Assembly: GCA_036275915.1 (NCBI GenBank) | Contig: DASUCV010000018.1 | Location: 124,001 to 188,000 of the forward strand | Origin: Candidatus Polarisedimenticolaceae bacterium | GTDB taxonomy: Bacteria > Acidobacteriota > Polarisedimenticolia > Polarisedimenticolales > DASRJG01 | Direction of reading: 5' to 3' | DNA length: 64,000 nt | Part shown: positions 53,484-62,168 of the stretch, piece after piece | Position numbering within the stretch: the stretch's first letter is position 1 | Layout of the letters: each line of letters begins with the position of its first letter | The notes under the pieces: model-generated | What the model saw: the letters and a program-made list of their open reading frames with translations, nothing else | The model's database searches: none | What the model was told of the DNA's origin: nothing | Position numbers and translations under genes: made by a program

Positions 53484-54653
53484 ATGCGTCGTAGCCGGGT
53501 CGTCCTTCTGGTCTGCTCGCTGTCGGTCGTTCTCTTCCTCCTCGCGAGCGGGGCCGCCCTCAAGGCCGGCGTCGGCGAAGGCACCTTCAAGCAGATGCTC
53601 ACGTTCTCGGAGGTCCTCTCCTACGCGATCGACAACTATGTCGACCCGGTCGACACCGAGAAGCTGATGCACGGCGCGTACGAGGGGCTGATGGGCGGCC
53701 TCGACGCCCACAGCGCCTACCTGACCGCCGACGAAGTCACCGAGTGGAACAAGACGCCGGCGGCCGCCGACCACGCCGATCCCGGCATGACCGTCCTCAA
53801 AACCGGGCCGGTCCTGCAGGTCGTGGCGGTCGCGCCGGGCTCGCCCGCCGACACCGCGAAGATCGCCGTCGGCGATCAGCTCCGCAAGATCGACGGCCAT
53901 TCGATCCGGCAGCTCTCTCTCGACCAGGCGCTCCGTCTCCTCCGCGGCGCCCCCGGATCGACGGTCGAGGTCGAGCTGCTCCGCACGAAGGACTTCACGC
54001 GCGAGATGCTCAAGCTCGATCGCGCGCTCCGCTCCGACCCGCCGTACGTCCTCGAGATCAACGACAAGATCGCCGTGCTCAAAGTGCGCGACCTCGATCG
54101 AATCCCGAACGACGGCCTGCTCTCCGACATCGCCGGCCTGAAGGAAAAGGGTGTCGACCGCATCCTCGTCGATCTCCGCGACGTCGCCTCGACCGACACG
54201 CGCCGCGCGGCGACCGTCGCCGATCTCTTCGTCGCCGGCGACGTCCTGCGCCTCAAGGACCGGAGCGGCCGCGCCATCGAGACGCTCGCGGCGAAGGGCA
54301 AGCCCGCGTGGTCGGGCCGCGTCGCCGTCCTCGTCAACGGCGCGACCGCCGGAGCGGGTGAAGGGCTCGCGGTGATCCTCCAGGAGCGCCGGAAGGCGCC
54401 GGTTTACGGCGAGGGCACGTTCGGGCTCGGCACCGAGCCGAAGCTGATCGCGCTCCCCGAGGGCGGCGGTCTCCTCGTCCCCGGCTACGTGTGGGAGACG
54501 ATGGTCGGCAAGCGCTGGAACGCCGACGGTGTCACCCCGGACAAGGTCGTGAAGTCCGACTCGCGAAGCGACGGGGACGACGAGCAGCTCAGGAACACGC
54601 TCGAGGATTTCGGCAAGCCGGAGTCGCCGGAGGCGGCGCCCAAGGCGGCGTGA
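53484..54653 (+). CDS. S41 C-terminal-processing-protease homologue lacking catalytic Ser and Lys
   Basis: 389 aa from the ATG at 53484 (GAGGTG upstream). N-terminal membrane/signal helix (VVLLVCSLSVVLFLLASGAA), a helical cap (EVLSYAIDNYVDPVDTEKLM), PDZ domain (VLQVVAVAPGSPADTAKIAV, GDQLRKIDGHSIRQLSLDQA) and S41 core. In active Ctp/Tsp enzymes the nucleophile is in (F/G)SASASE and the general base Lys in GExTFGKG. Here these read NGATAGAGEGLA (Ser to Gly) and GEGTFGLGTE (Lys to Leu). The frame is intact, so this looks like a pseudoprotease that keeps the PDZ scaffold. It follows the EnvC-like gene, the common envC-ctpA order. Confidence 0.88.
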   Translation: MRRSRVVLLVCSLSVVLFLLASGAALKAGVGEGTFKQMLTFSEVLSYAIDNYVDPVDTEKLMHGAYEGLMGGLDAHSAYLTADEVTEWNKTPAAADHADPGMTVLKTGPVLQVVAVAPGSPADTAKIAVGDQLRKIDGHSIRQLSLDQALRLLRGAPGSTVEVELLRTKDFTREMLKLDRALRSDPPYVLEINDKIAVLKVRDLDRIPNDGLLSDIAGLKEKGVDRILVDLRDVASTDTRRAATVADLFVAGDVLRLKDRSGRAIETLAAKGKPAWSGRVAVLVNGATAGAGEGLAVILQERRKAPVYGEGTFGLGTEPKLIALPEGGGLLVPGYVWETMVGKRWNADGVTPDKVVKSDSRSDGDDEQLRNTLEDFGKPESPEAAPKAA

Positions 54654-55891
54654 GCGCGCTCGACGACCTCATCCTCTGGAACGAGACCAAAGCGGCGGGT
54701 CCGGCGCGGGAGCGCGTCGAGGACGCGCTCCGTCCGTCCGCGGTCGCCGCGGCGGTGGCTCGCGCCGCCGGATCGCCGGAAGAGCGTGCGGAAGCCCGGC
54801 TCGCGGTCCATCACTATCTGAAAGGTCCCCTCGAGGAGAGACTGCGCGCGGCCCGGCCGCACCCGGGTGTCGACGCGGCTCTCGCGGCTGAGGAAGACCC
54901 GGTGCTCCGCCGCGCGATCGCCTTCGAGCACGCCTCGCGGCTCGGGCGGCTCGAAGGGCTCGTGAGCGAGCGTGACGCGGCCCGGGACGAGGCGGCGCGC
55001 CTTGCGGGAGCCGAGGACGCCCGCACGCTCGTTCTGGCCCTCCGCGATCCCGAGGCGGTCGCCGGCGCGGATGAGGCCGAGCGCGGTTTCGTCGCGCCGA
55101 CCGACGCAGCGGTCGAGGAGGCCGTTCACGCGTGGGCGCTCCGCGAGGGTCTCGACGAGGTCACGGCGGCCGACGCACCGCGGATGGCGTTCCTCGCCGA
55201 TCGATCGCGCCGCGCTCCCGACGTTCCCGCCGGTCCCTTCGTCCGCCGCGTCGCGGACGATCTCAAGCTTCGTGGCGCCGTTGCCGGCGGGGGCTCCGGG
55301 CCGACGGCGATCGCACTGGCGCTCGACGCGCTCGGCCGCTCGCTCCACGCGACGTTCCTGCGGGAAGCGCGCGGTCCACGCGCGGTCGCACTCGCCGATC
55401 CCGCCTTCGAGGTCGCCGCGGGATCGCTCTTCCGTGGGCTCTTGGCGACCGCCGCGGGGCTGCGCGCGGCTGGGCTGCCCGACGATCCGGCGGTCCTTCA
55501 GGCGCTGCGCGTCGAGAAGCTCGTCGAGACCCGCCGGGCCTGGGGAGAGCTGCGCTCCGCGGCCCGGCCGGCCGAACGCCGGGTCCTGGGCCGGCGCACC
55601 GGGGGGCGGCCGCTCAGTCCCGAGGAGGCGGAGACCGCCGACCTCGACTTGGGCCCGGGCGACGCCTCTCTCACCGGAAGGATGTTCGCGGCGCTTCTCG
55701 AGGAGCGCCTGAGGACCCGCTTCGGGAATGGCTGGTTCGCACGATCCGAGGCGGGAACCTATCTTCGCGATCTATGGGCGGCCGAGGTCGAAGCGACCCC
55801 GCGCCGCATGGCGGAGGCTTTGGCTCTCGGTACAATGGATTCGGCGCCCCTCATCGAGTCGTGCTCGCCGACGAAAGGACGTCCCTCGTGA
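54650..55891 (+). CDS. Unknown helical protein
   Basis: 413 aa from a GTG overlapping the ctp-like stop. Almost entirely alpha-helical and rich in Ala, Arg and Glu (LVSERDAARDEAARLAGAED, AGSLFRGLLATAAGLRAAGL). There is no signal peptide and no HExxH or other catalytic motif I can identify. The C-terminal RFGNGWFARSEAGTYLRDLW stretch recalls the end of helical peptidase-M3-like proteins, but the metal site is missing. Tight coupling on both sides (GTGA at each end) places it in the same operon as the ctp-like and TPR genes. Confidence 0.7.
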   Translation: MSALDDLILWNETKAAGPARERVEDALRPSAVAAAVARAAGSPEERAEARLAVHHYLKGPLEERLRAARPHPGVDAALAAEEDPVLRRAIAFEHASRLGRLEGLVSERDAARDEAARLAGAEDARTLVLALRDPEAVAGADEAERGFVAPTDAAVEEAVHAWALREGLDEVTAADAPRMAFLADRSRRAPDVPAGPFVRRVADDLKLRGAVAGGGSGPTAIALALDALGRSLHATFLREARGPRAVALADPAFEVAAGSLFRGLLATAAGLRAAGLPDDPAVLQALRVEKLVETRRAWGELRSAARPAERRVLGRRTGGRPLSPEEAETADLDLGPGDASLTGRMFAALLEERLRTRFGNGWFARSEAGTYLRDLWAAEVEATPRRMAEALALGTMDSAPLIESCSPTKGRPS

Positions 55892-57897
55892 CCTTCTGGA
55901 CCGCGATGCTGCTGACGGGGAGCTTGGCCGGGAACGCCGTCGCCGCCGAGACGGCCACACCTCCGAGCGCACCGACGATTCGTCCCGACGACAAGTCGGC
56001 CGAGACGCTGAAGCGCGGCGACGCCTACGCGCACCTCATCGCCGCGGGGCTCGCCGTCTCGCGCGGGCGGAGCGGCGAGGCTGCGCACGAGGTCGACCAG
56101 GCGGTCCAGCTCGAGCCGAACTCCGCCGAGCTCCACGCCGAGGGAGCGACGCTCCTCGCGATGCTCGGCCGCCGGGCCGACGCCGAACGGCTCGCGCGGC
56201 ACGCGCTCACCCTCGACTCCGGCCAGATCGAGGCGATCCGGGTCCTCGCCGATCTCGCGGCTTCGCGATCGTTCGGCCCCAAGGCCGACCCCGCCGCGCG
56301 CGCGGAAGCGATCCGCCTCTTCGAGCAGCTCTCCGTCATCGATACGAAAGCACCGGACGACATCTGGTCGGCCCTGGCGCGCCTCAAGCTCGCCGCCGGC
56401 GACAACGCGGGCGCCGTCGATGCCGCGCAGAAGCTCGTCACGCGACGGCCAGGAGACGCCGACGCCCTGCGCCTCCTCGTCCAGTCGCTCGTCGCCGCGC
56501 ACCGCACGAAGGAAGGGCTCGACACGGCGCTCGGCTGGCTCAAGGCCCATCCCGACGACGACGATCTCATGCCGCTCGTCGTCGAGATGGCGCGCGAGAC
56601 GGGGGAGTGGGCGGTCATCGAATCGATGTGCGACCAGCTCCTTGCGAACGACCCCGACAACGTGCGAGCCCGAGCGCTCCGCGGCGAGGCCAAGCTCCGC
56701 CAGGGTCGGCCGAAGGACGCGCTCGACGATCTCGAGCTGGCGCGCGCTTCGACGCCGCGCGACCCGATGGTCCGCCTCCACGTCGCCGCCGCGTACCAGG
56801 CGCTCCACCGGCTTGCCGATGCGACGCAGATCGCGGAGAGCCTCTCCTCGGAATTCCCGGACAACACGTTCGTCCGTCTGCTCCTCGCCGAGGTGCTCGC
56901 GCGCCGGGGCGAGGTCGATGACGCACGCGAGGAGTACGTCGCCGCGCTCCGGGGAAGCGCGGGCGACGAGGCCGACGACGCCGAGCGGCGCGACGACATC
57001 CGCCTGCGGATCGCGGCGATCGACCTGTCGGGCGAGCACCCCTCGGTCGACGACGCGCGCCAGGTGCTGGCCAAGCTCGAGAAGCCGGACGACTCGGATG
57101 CGCTGACGATGCGCGCGCGCGCGGCGCTCGCCGCAAGCGACGTCAAGGAGGCCCGCCGCCTCGCCAAGCTCTTGGCACCGGCGGAGCCGGTCGGCGCCGC
57201 ACTCCTCGAGGGCGAGGCCGAGCTGAGTCCGGAAAAGGTCGGCCGCGCGCAAGAGAAGTTCGACTTCGCGGTCACGAAGGGCGGGCCGCAAGTGCGCGGC
57301 GACGTGGCCTCGATCTATCGCCGTCACGGGCACGACAACGAGGCGGAGAAGCAGCTCCGCGCCTGGGTCACGGCGATGCCGGAGGATGCGGAAGGGCGCC
57401 TCGCGCTGGGCGCGCTCCTCGAGCGGACGGACCGCTTCCCCGCGGGCGAAATCGAGCTGCGGCAGGCGATGAAGCTCGACCCGAAATCCGGCGAGGCGTT
57501 CAACTACCTCGGCTACAGCCTGGCGGACCGCGGCGAGCGGCTCGAGGAGGCGCTCGACCTCGTGCGCAAGGCTCTCGCGATCGACCCGTGGAACGGCGCC
57601 TATCTCGATTCGCTCGGCTGGGTCTACTTCAAGATGGACCGCCTGGACGACGCGCGTGAGCCTCTCGATCGCGCCGTCCGCGAGTTCCCGAGGGACCCGA
57701 CGGTGCTCGAGCACCTGGGCGATTACTACGAGAAGACGGGCGACGCCGCGCGTGCGAAAGGCTACTGGAAGCGCGCCCTGGCCGCGGGCCCCGAGACTCC
57801 GCAGGCGAAGGACGCGCTCGAGAAGAAGATCGGCGCCGCGCCTTCGGTCCCCGCCGCCGCCCCCGCGGCGAACCAGACCGCCGCTTCGCGTCCGTGA
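55888..57897 (+). CDS. Large TPR-repeat exported protein
   Basis: 669 aa from a GTG overlapping the upstream stop. Signal peptide MTFWTAMLLTGSLAGNAVAA. From residue 40 to the end it is a chain of TPR units, e.g. HLIAAGLAVSRGRSGEAAHE, ELHAEGATLLAMLGRRADAE, RALRGEAKLRQGRPKDALDD, AFNYLGYSLADRGERLEEAL, AYLDSLGWVYFKMDRLDDAR. The last units (FNYLGYSLADRG...AYLDSLGWVYFKMDR) are the form found in proteins located just before lolB in Proteobacteria. An outer-membrane-biogenesis scaffold is a reasonable guess. The tail is Ala/Pro rich. Confidence 0.88.
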   Translation: MTFWTAMLLTGSLAGNAVAAETATPPSAPTIRPDDKSAETLKRGDAYAHLIAAGLAVSRGRSGEAAHEVDQAVQLEPNSAELHAEGATLLAMLGRRADAERLARHALTLDSGQIEAIRVLADLAASRSFGPKADPAARAEAIRLFEQLSVIDTKAPDDIWSALARLKLAAGDNAGAVDAAQKLVTRRPGDADALRLLVQSLVAAHRTKEGLDTALGWLKAHPDDDDLMPLVVEMARETGEWAVIESMCDQLLANDPDNVRARALRGEAKLRQGRPKDALDDLELARASTPRDPMVRLHVAAAYQALHRLADATQIAESLSSEFPDNTFVRLLLAEVLARRGEVDDAREEYVAALRGSAGDEADDAERRDDIRLRIAAIDLSGEHPSVDDARQVLAKLEKPDDSDALTMRARAALAASDVKEARRLAKLLAPAEPVGAALLEGEAELSPEKVGRAQEKFDFAVTKGGPQVRGDVASIYRRHGHDNEAEKQLRAWVTAMPEDAEGRLALGALLERTDRFPAGEIELRQAMKLDPKSGEAFNYLGYSLADRGERLEEALDLVRKALAIDPWNGAYLDSLGWVYFKMDRLDDAREPLDRAVREFPRDPTVLEHLGDYYEKTGDAARAKGYWKRALAAGPETPQAKDALEKKIGAAPSVPAAAPAANQTAASRP

Positions 57898-58472
57898 GGG
57901 CGCTCGCCGCGGCGCTGGCGCTCGCGGCGGCGGTCTCCTGTGCAGGCCGTCACCCCGCGGCCTCGATGCCGCCGGGGACTGGTCCGTTGGTCGGTCTCTA
58001 CCGCGCGAGCATCGCTGACCCGGAGGGGCGCGTCCGGAAGCTCAAGCTCCTGCTCTGGGCACAAGCCCCCGACCGGATCCACGCGGAGCTTCTCGGGCCC
58101 GTCGGCGGCGTGCGTCTGACGGTCGACGCCGGTCCTGGCGCGGCGGCGGTCATCGACCACGAGTCGGCAATCGCGTACGCCGGCGTGCCGTCGCCCGACG
58201 ACGTCCGCCGGCTCGTAGGCGTTCCGCTCGCCGTGCCCGCCCTCGTCGAGGCGCTCCTCTCGGGGACGAAGCCCGACGGCCTGCGGGTCGAGCGTGTGGG
58301 GGCGCCCGGACTTCCCGAGCGCTTCACGGTCGCAGGCGGGGGAGGCACGCTCACGCTCGAGCTCGTGCACCTGACGCGCGGAAGCGACGCGGCGGCCGCG
58401 CTCGGCACCGGTGCCCCGCCCCCCGCGATGACGGTCCGGCCGCTCGAGGAGTGGGAGGCGGCCGAACGATGA
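57894..58472 (+). CDS. LolB-like outer-membrane lipoprotein
   Basis: 192 aa from a GTG overlapping the TPR stop. Lipoprotein signal MRALAAALALAAAVSCAGRH (lipobox AVSC). A beta-rich core follows, of the LolB/DUF4292 type (LVGLYRASIADPEGRVRKLK, LLLWAQAPDRIHAELLGPVG, GVRLTVDAGPGAAAVIDH). The order TPR-lolB-ispE-prs-rplY-pth is the standard neighbourhood of lolB in Proteobacteria, which supports a role in placing lipoproteins in the outer membrane. Sequence similarity to LolB itself is weak, so this is partly synteny-based. Confidence 0.72.
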   Translation: MRALAAALALAAAVSCAGRHPAASMPPGTGPLVGLYRASIADPEGRVRKLKLLLWAQAPDRIHAELLGPVGGVRLTVDAGPGAAAVIDHESAIAYAGVPSPDDVRRLVGVPLAVPALVEALLSGTKPDGLRVERVGAPGLPERFTVAGGGGTLTLELVHLTRGSDAAAALGTGAPPPAMTVRPLEEWEAAER

Positions 58473-59383
58473 TCCGGGTCTCCTGTCCGGGAAAGATCAA
58501 CCTCGCCCTCAAGGTCCTCGGCCGCCGCGAGGACGGTTTCCACGAGATCGTCACGGTCTTCCAGGCGATCGATCTCGCCGACCGGCTCATTGTCGGCGAC
58601 GCGGAAGCGCTCACGCTCGAGACCGCCGACACGTCCATCCCCAGGGACGGCACCAACCTCGTGCTGCGCGCCGCCGCCCTTCTCCGCGAGCGCGTTCCGG
58701 CCGCCGCCGGGCGCGGCGCCGCCTTCCATCTCGAGAAGCGTCTTCCGGTGGGGGGCGGGCTCGGCGGGGGAAGCTCCGACGCGGCGGGCGCGCTCGTCGC
58801 GCTCGATCGCCTCTGGCAGCTCGGGCTCTCCGAGGACGCCCTCCGCGGCCTCGCCGCCGAGCTCGGCTCGGATGTCCCGTTCTTCCTTGCCGGTGGGACC
58901 GCGCTCGGGACGGGGCGCGGCGAGATCGTCGAGCGATTGCCCTCGATCCCGGCAAGGGACGTCGTGCTCGGCGTCCCGCGGGGCGGGCTCCTCACGTCCG
59001 AGGTCTACCGGGCGCTGGGGCGAGCGTTGACACCCACGCCGCGTGATGTTACGGTGACGCGGTTTTTCGTTAAGTTGGCGGAACGAAACGACTTCGCGCT
59101 CGCGACGAACGACCTCGAAGAGGCCGCGTTCGTGATGCGGGGCGATCTCGTCGCGTTCCGGGATGCGCTGCGTGCGTCCGGAGCGGAACTCGCGCTCCTG
59201 AGCGGCAGCGGGTCGTCGGTGTTCGGGGTCTTCCGGGCGGAGAAGGACGCAGCGTCGATCGCTCTTGCGCTGCGACGGGAGTTTCCAGACTGGGCGGTGC
59301 ACCGGTGCCGCACGGTCGCGTCGGGTGTTCGGGTCGAGACGGCGGATGAAGAACGAGATCAAGGTCTTCTCGGGCAACGGTAA
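58469..59383 (+). CDS. ispE: 4-diphosphocytidyl-2-C-methyl-D-erythritol kinase
   Basis: 304 aa, ATG overlapping the LolB-like stop. A GHMP kinase of the MEP isoprenoid pathway. Motifs: SCPGKINLALKVLGRREDGF, ATP loop LPVGGGLGGGSSDAAGALVA, catalytic Asp in ELGSDVPFFLAGGTALGTGR and C-terminal ELALLSGSGSSVFGVF. The last 38 nt overlap the start of prs, the longest coding overlap in this window. Confidence 0.95.
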   Translation: MIRVSCPGKINLALKVLGRREDGFHEIVTVFQAIDLADRLIVGDAEALTLETADTSIPRDGTNLVLRAAALLRERVPAAAGRGAAFHLEKRLPVGGGLGGGSSDAAGALVALDRLWQLGLSEDALRGLAAELGSDVPFFLAGGTALGTGRGEIVERLPSIPARDVVLGVPRGGLLTSEVYRALGRALTPTPRDVTVTRFFVKLAERNDFALATNDLEEAAFVMRGDLVAFRDALRASGAELALLSGSGSSVFGVFRAEKDAASIALALRREFPDWAVHRCRTVASGVRVETADEERDQGLLGQR

Positions 59384-60287
59384 CCCCGCACTCGCGCGAG
59401 CGATCTGCGACTACCTGCGCCTGCCGCTCGGTGATTGGAAGCTCTCGCGCTTCTCCGACGGCGAGGTCTACTGTCAGGTCCTGGAGAACGTCCGTGGGAC
59501 CGACGTCTTCGTGATCCAGCCGACCTGCCATCCCGTCAACGAGAACATCATGGAGCTCCTGATCGCGGTCGACGCGATGAAGCGCTCGTCGGCGGCGCGC
59601 ATCACCGCCGTGATCCCGTACTACGGCTACGCGCGCCAGGACCGGAAGGACAAGCCGCGCGTGCCGATCTCGGCGAAGGTCGTGGCCGATCTCCTCACCG
59701 CGGCGGGCGTCGACCGGCTCCTCACGATGGATCTCCACGCTCCCGCGATCCAGGGGTTCTTCGACCTGCCGGTCGACCACCTCTTCGCGGCGCCGGTGCT
59801 CCTCGACTGGGTCGACCGCCGGCGCTTCCGGAACCTGACGGTCGTCTCGCCCGACGCCGGCGGCGTCGAGCGCGCGCGTGCGTTCGCGAAGAAGCTCGGC
59901 GCGGGCCTCGTCATCATCGACAAGCGCCGCGTCGAGGCGAACGTGGCCGAGACGATGAACGTCATCGGTGAGGTCGAGGGGCGCGATTGCGTCATCGTCG
60001 ACGACATCGTCGACACGGCGGGAACGCTCGTCGGCACCGTCGACGCCCTCGTGGACAAGGGGGCGACGCGCGTCCTCGCCTGCTTCTCCCACGCCGTCCT
60101 CTCGGGGCCCGCGATGGAGCGGATCGAGCGCTCGCCGCTCGAGCACGTCGTCGTCACCGACTCGATCGCGCTGCCGGATCACAAGGCGCAGCATCCCAAG
60201 ATCACCGTCCTCTCCGTCGCGAGCCTGCTCGGAGAGGCCATCGCTCGAATTCACAGCAACTCCTCGGTGAGCTCGCTGTTCGTCTAA
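59346..60287 (+). CDS. prs: Ribose-phosphate pyrophosphokinase
   Basis: 313 aa. It makes PRPP from ribose 5-phosphate and ATP. Family features: IKVFSGNGNPALARAICDYL, RFSDGEVYCQVLENVRGTDV, YYGYARQDRKDKPRVPISAK (flexible loop), MDLHAPAIQGFFD, VVSPDAGGVERARAFAKKLG and the PRPP site VIVDDIVDTAGTLVGTVDAL. The start lies inside ispE. It is followed by the L25 gene after 10 nt, with AAGGAAGG as the latter's ribosome binding site. Confidence 0.96.
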   Translation: MKNEIKVFSGNGNPALARAICDYLRLPLGDWKLSRFSDGEVYCQVLENVRGTDVFVIQPTCHPVNENIMELLIAVDAMKRSSAARITAVIPYYGYARQDRKDKPRVPISAKVVADLLTAAGVDRLLTMDLHAPAIQGFFDLPVDHLFAAPVLLDWVDRRRFRNLTVVSPDAGGVERARAFAKKLGAGLVIIDKRRVEANVAETMNVIGEVEGRDCVIVDDIVDTAGTLVGTVDALVDKGATRVLACFSHAVLSGPAMERIERSPLEHVVVTDSIALPDHKAQHPKITVLSVASLLGEAIARIHSNSSVSSLFV

Positions 60288-60297
60288 GGAAGGCAGA

Positions 60298-61023
60298 ATG
60301 AACAAGAACATCGTCGTCGAAGTCCAGGAGCGCGAGGGTCGCGGGAAGAACGCGAGCGGGCGTCTCCGCCGCGAGGGGGGCGTGCCGGGCGTGCTGTACG
60401 GCCTGGGCCGGCCGCCGCACCACGTCGCCGTTGCCTCGCGCAAGATCGAGGACGTCCTCCGCAGCGAGACCGGGCGCAACACGATCTTCACGCTGGCACT
60501 CGCCGGCCAGGACCGCTCGCGGGCGGTCATGATCAAGGACCTGCAGCGCCACCCGGTCACCGAGCGTCTCGTCCACGTCGACTTCGTGCGCGTCGACCTC
60601 GACAAGGCCGTGCGCGTCAAGGTCCCGATCCGTCTCGTCGGAATCGCCGAGGGCGTGAAGACCGAAGGAGGCATCCTCGAGTTCGTCCACCGCACGATCG
60701 AGGTCGAATGCCTCCCCGCCGACATCCCCGAGCACCTGGACGTCGACGTCTCGGGCCTCCACCTCAATCAGAACCTCTCCGTCAGCAACATCCCGTTCCC
60801 GGAGAAGGTGAAGGTCCTGGACGATCCGGAGACGATCGTCTGCGTCGTCGCGATGCCGAAGGAAGAGGCGGCACCCGTCGCCGAGGAAGCCGCCGACGCC
60901 GCCGCCGAGCCCGAGGTCATCAAGAAGGGCAAGGAAGCCGCGCCCGAGGACGCCGACAAGAAGGGCGGGGCCGACGCGAAGAAGGCTCCCGAGGCGAAGA
61001 AGCCCGAGGCGAAGAAGGCTTGA
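60298..61023 (+). CDS. rplY: 50S ribosomal protein L25 (CTC form)
   Basis: 241 aa. The N-terminal 95 residues bind 5S rRNA (GRGKNASGRLRREGGVPGVL, YGLGRPPHHVAVASRKIEDV, KDLQRHPVTERLVHVDFVRV), and the C-terminal beta domain is VKVPIRLVGIAEGVKTEGGI, DVSGLHLNQNLSVSNIPFPE. An Ala/Glu/Lys low-complexity tail of about 45 residues (EEAADAAAEPEV to PEAKKPEAKKA) ends the protein and varies widely in this family. It is next to pth, the standard partner. Confidence 0.95.
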   Translation: MNKNIVVEVQEREGRGKNASGRLRREGGVPGVLYGLGRPPHHVAVASRKIEDVLRSETGRNTIFTLALAGQDRSRAVMIKDLQRHPVTERLVHVDFVRVDLDKAVRVKVPIRLVGIAEGVKTEGGILEFVHRTIEVECLPADIPEHLDVDVSGLHLNQNLSVSNIPFPEKVKVLDDPETIVCVVAMPKEEAAPVAEEAADAAAEPEVIKKGKEAAPEDADKKGGADAKKAPEAKKPEAKKA

Positions 61024-61601
61024 GGCTCGTCCTCGGCCTGGGGAACGACGGGCCCGAGTACCGCTGGACCCGCCACAACGCGGGCTTCATGGTCGTCGAC
61101 GAGATCGCGGCGCGCTGCGGCGCCACGCTGGAGGCCCGCGGCGATCTGGGCCGCCTGACCTACGCCGCGAAGACGGAGTGGGCGGGCGAGCCGGTGGTCC
61201 TCGCGCAACCGCGCACGCTCATGAACCGCTCGGGCCAGGCGGCTGCGGCGCTCGTCCGCAAGCACGCGCTCGAGCTGACCGACCTGATCGTCGTGTACGA
61301 CGACGCCGATCTCGCGTTCGGGCGCGTGCGCGTGCGCCCGGAAGGGGGTGCCGGCGGCCACAACGGGATCCGCTCGCTCATGGACACGTTCGGCACGGGG
61401 GCGTTCGCGCGCGTCAAGTTGGGCGTTCTGGGCGAGGGGCGGCACTCCCGTGACCTCGCCGACTACGTTCTCGACCGGTTCCTCCCGGACGAGAAGCCGG
61501 TCGTGCTCCGGATGGTGACGCTCGCCGCGGATGCAGTCGAGTCGGTGCTGAGGCAGGGGGTCCTGGCGGCCCAGGCGGCGTTCAACGGGGCGACCGCCTG
61601 A
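61020..61601 (+). CDS. pth: Peptidyl-tRNA hydrolase
   Basis: 193 aa from a TTG overlapping the L25 stop (TTGA); this gives the family start MRLVLGLGNDGPEYRWTRHN. It recycles tRNA from stalled peptidyl-tRNA. The catalytic His is in TRHNAGFMVVDEIA, with Asn in QPRTLMNRSGQAAAAL, Asp in VVYDDADLAFGRVRVRPEGG and the GGHNGIRSLMDTFG motif. Ends in VESVLRQGVLAAQAAFN, the usual C-terminal helix. Confidence 0.95.
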   Translation: MRLVLGLGNDGPEYRWTRHNAGFMVVDEIAARCGATLEARGDLGRLTYAAKTEWAGEPVVLAQPRTLMNRSGQAAAALVRKHALELTDLIVVYDDADLAFGRVRVRPEGGAGGHNGIRSLMDTFGTGAFARVKLGVLGEGRHSRDLADYVLDRFLPDEKPVVLRMVTLAADAVESVLRQGVLAAQAAFNGATA

Positions 61602-61607
61602 GGGATG

Positions 61608-61710
61608 TGCTAAGGTCTCGCCTTTGCGCACGATGTTCGAGCCGCATGGAGCGGCTCGGCACCCCTCGCCTCCGGCGCGTCCGGCGGCGATACGCCATGA
61701 GGAGGTGCAC
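61608..61710 (+). promoter_or_regulatory. Promoter and structured leader of rpsF-rpsR-rplI
   Basis: An extended -10, TGCTAAGGT (61608-61616), lies just after pth. About 90 nt of leader follow, with a perfect 8-bp hairpin CGAGCCGC (61638-61645) / GCGGCTCG (61651-61658), then CCG-rich sequence and GGAGG (61701-61705). Position and CCG content fit an S6:S18-type autoregulatory leader, which I cannot confirm by eye. Confidence 0.45.
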
Positions 61711-62166
61711 GTGGTCCGGACGTACGAGACCGTCTTCATCACCGTTCCCACACTCACCGACGAGGAAGATCGAGGCGTCGTCGACGCGCTCGCGACGGTC
61801 GTATCGGACGGTGGCGGAGTCTTCACCGCCAACGACCGGATGGGGAGGCGCCGTCTCGCCTATCCGATCAAGAAGTTCGAGGACGGCGTCTACACGCGCT
61901 TCCTCTTCGACTCGGAGCCCGTCGTCCCGAAGGAGCTCGACCGCAGGCTCCGCATCAACGACAAGGTCATCCGTCACATGACGGTCCTCCTCGAGCCCGA
62001 CTGGGCGGTCGCGGCGAAGGAGCAGGCGGTCCGCGACGCGCAGGCGCGCGCCGACGCCGAGGCCGCTCGCGCGGCCGGCGTCCTCATCGAGGCGACGGAA
62101 GCGCCCGCGCCGCGCGGCCGCGGCGAGCGCGACGAAGACGACGGCGAATTCGACGAGAGGGATTGA
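61711..62166 (+). CDS. rpsF: 30S ribosomal protein S6
   Basis: 151 aa from a GTG with GGAGG 5 nt upstream. Start [20 protein letters not shown] and body [40 protein letters not shown] are typical of bS6. The C-terminal tail is long ([20 protein letters not shown]) and acidic, beyond the 95-100 residue core. S6 pairs with S18 in the platform of the small subunit. An upstream ATG at 61624 would add unrelated residues and place the ribosome binding site inside the gene. Confidence 0.95.
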   Translation: MVRTYETVFITVPTLTDEEDRGVVDALATVVSDGGGVFTANDRMGRRRLAYPIKKFEDGVYTRFLFDSEPVVPKELDRRLRINDKVIRHMTVLLEPDWAVAAKEQAVRDAQARADAEAARAAGVLIEATEAPAPRGRGERDEDDGEFDERD

Positions 62167-62168
62167 CG

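Noticed and set aside
55132-55887. N-terminal extension of the TPR protein
   Set aside because: Overlaps the 413-aa gene in another frame; the GTG at 55888 gives a signal peptide and a ribosome binding site.
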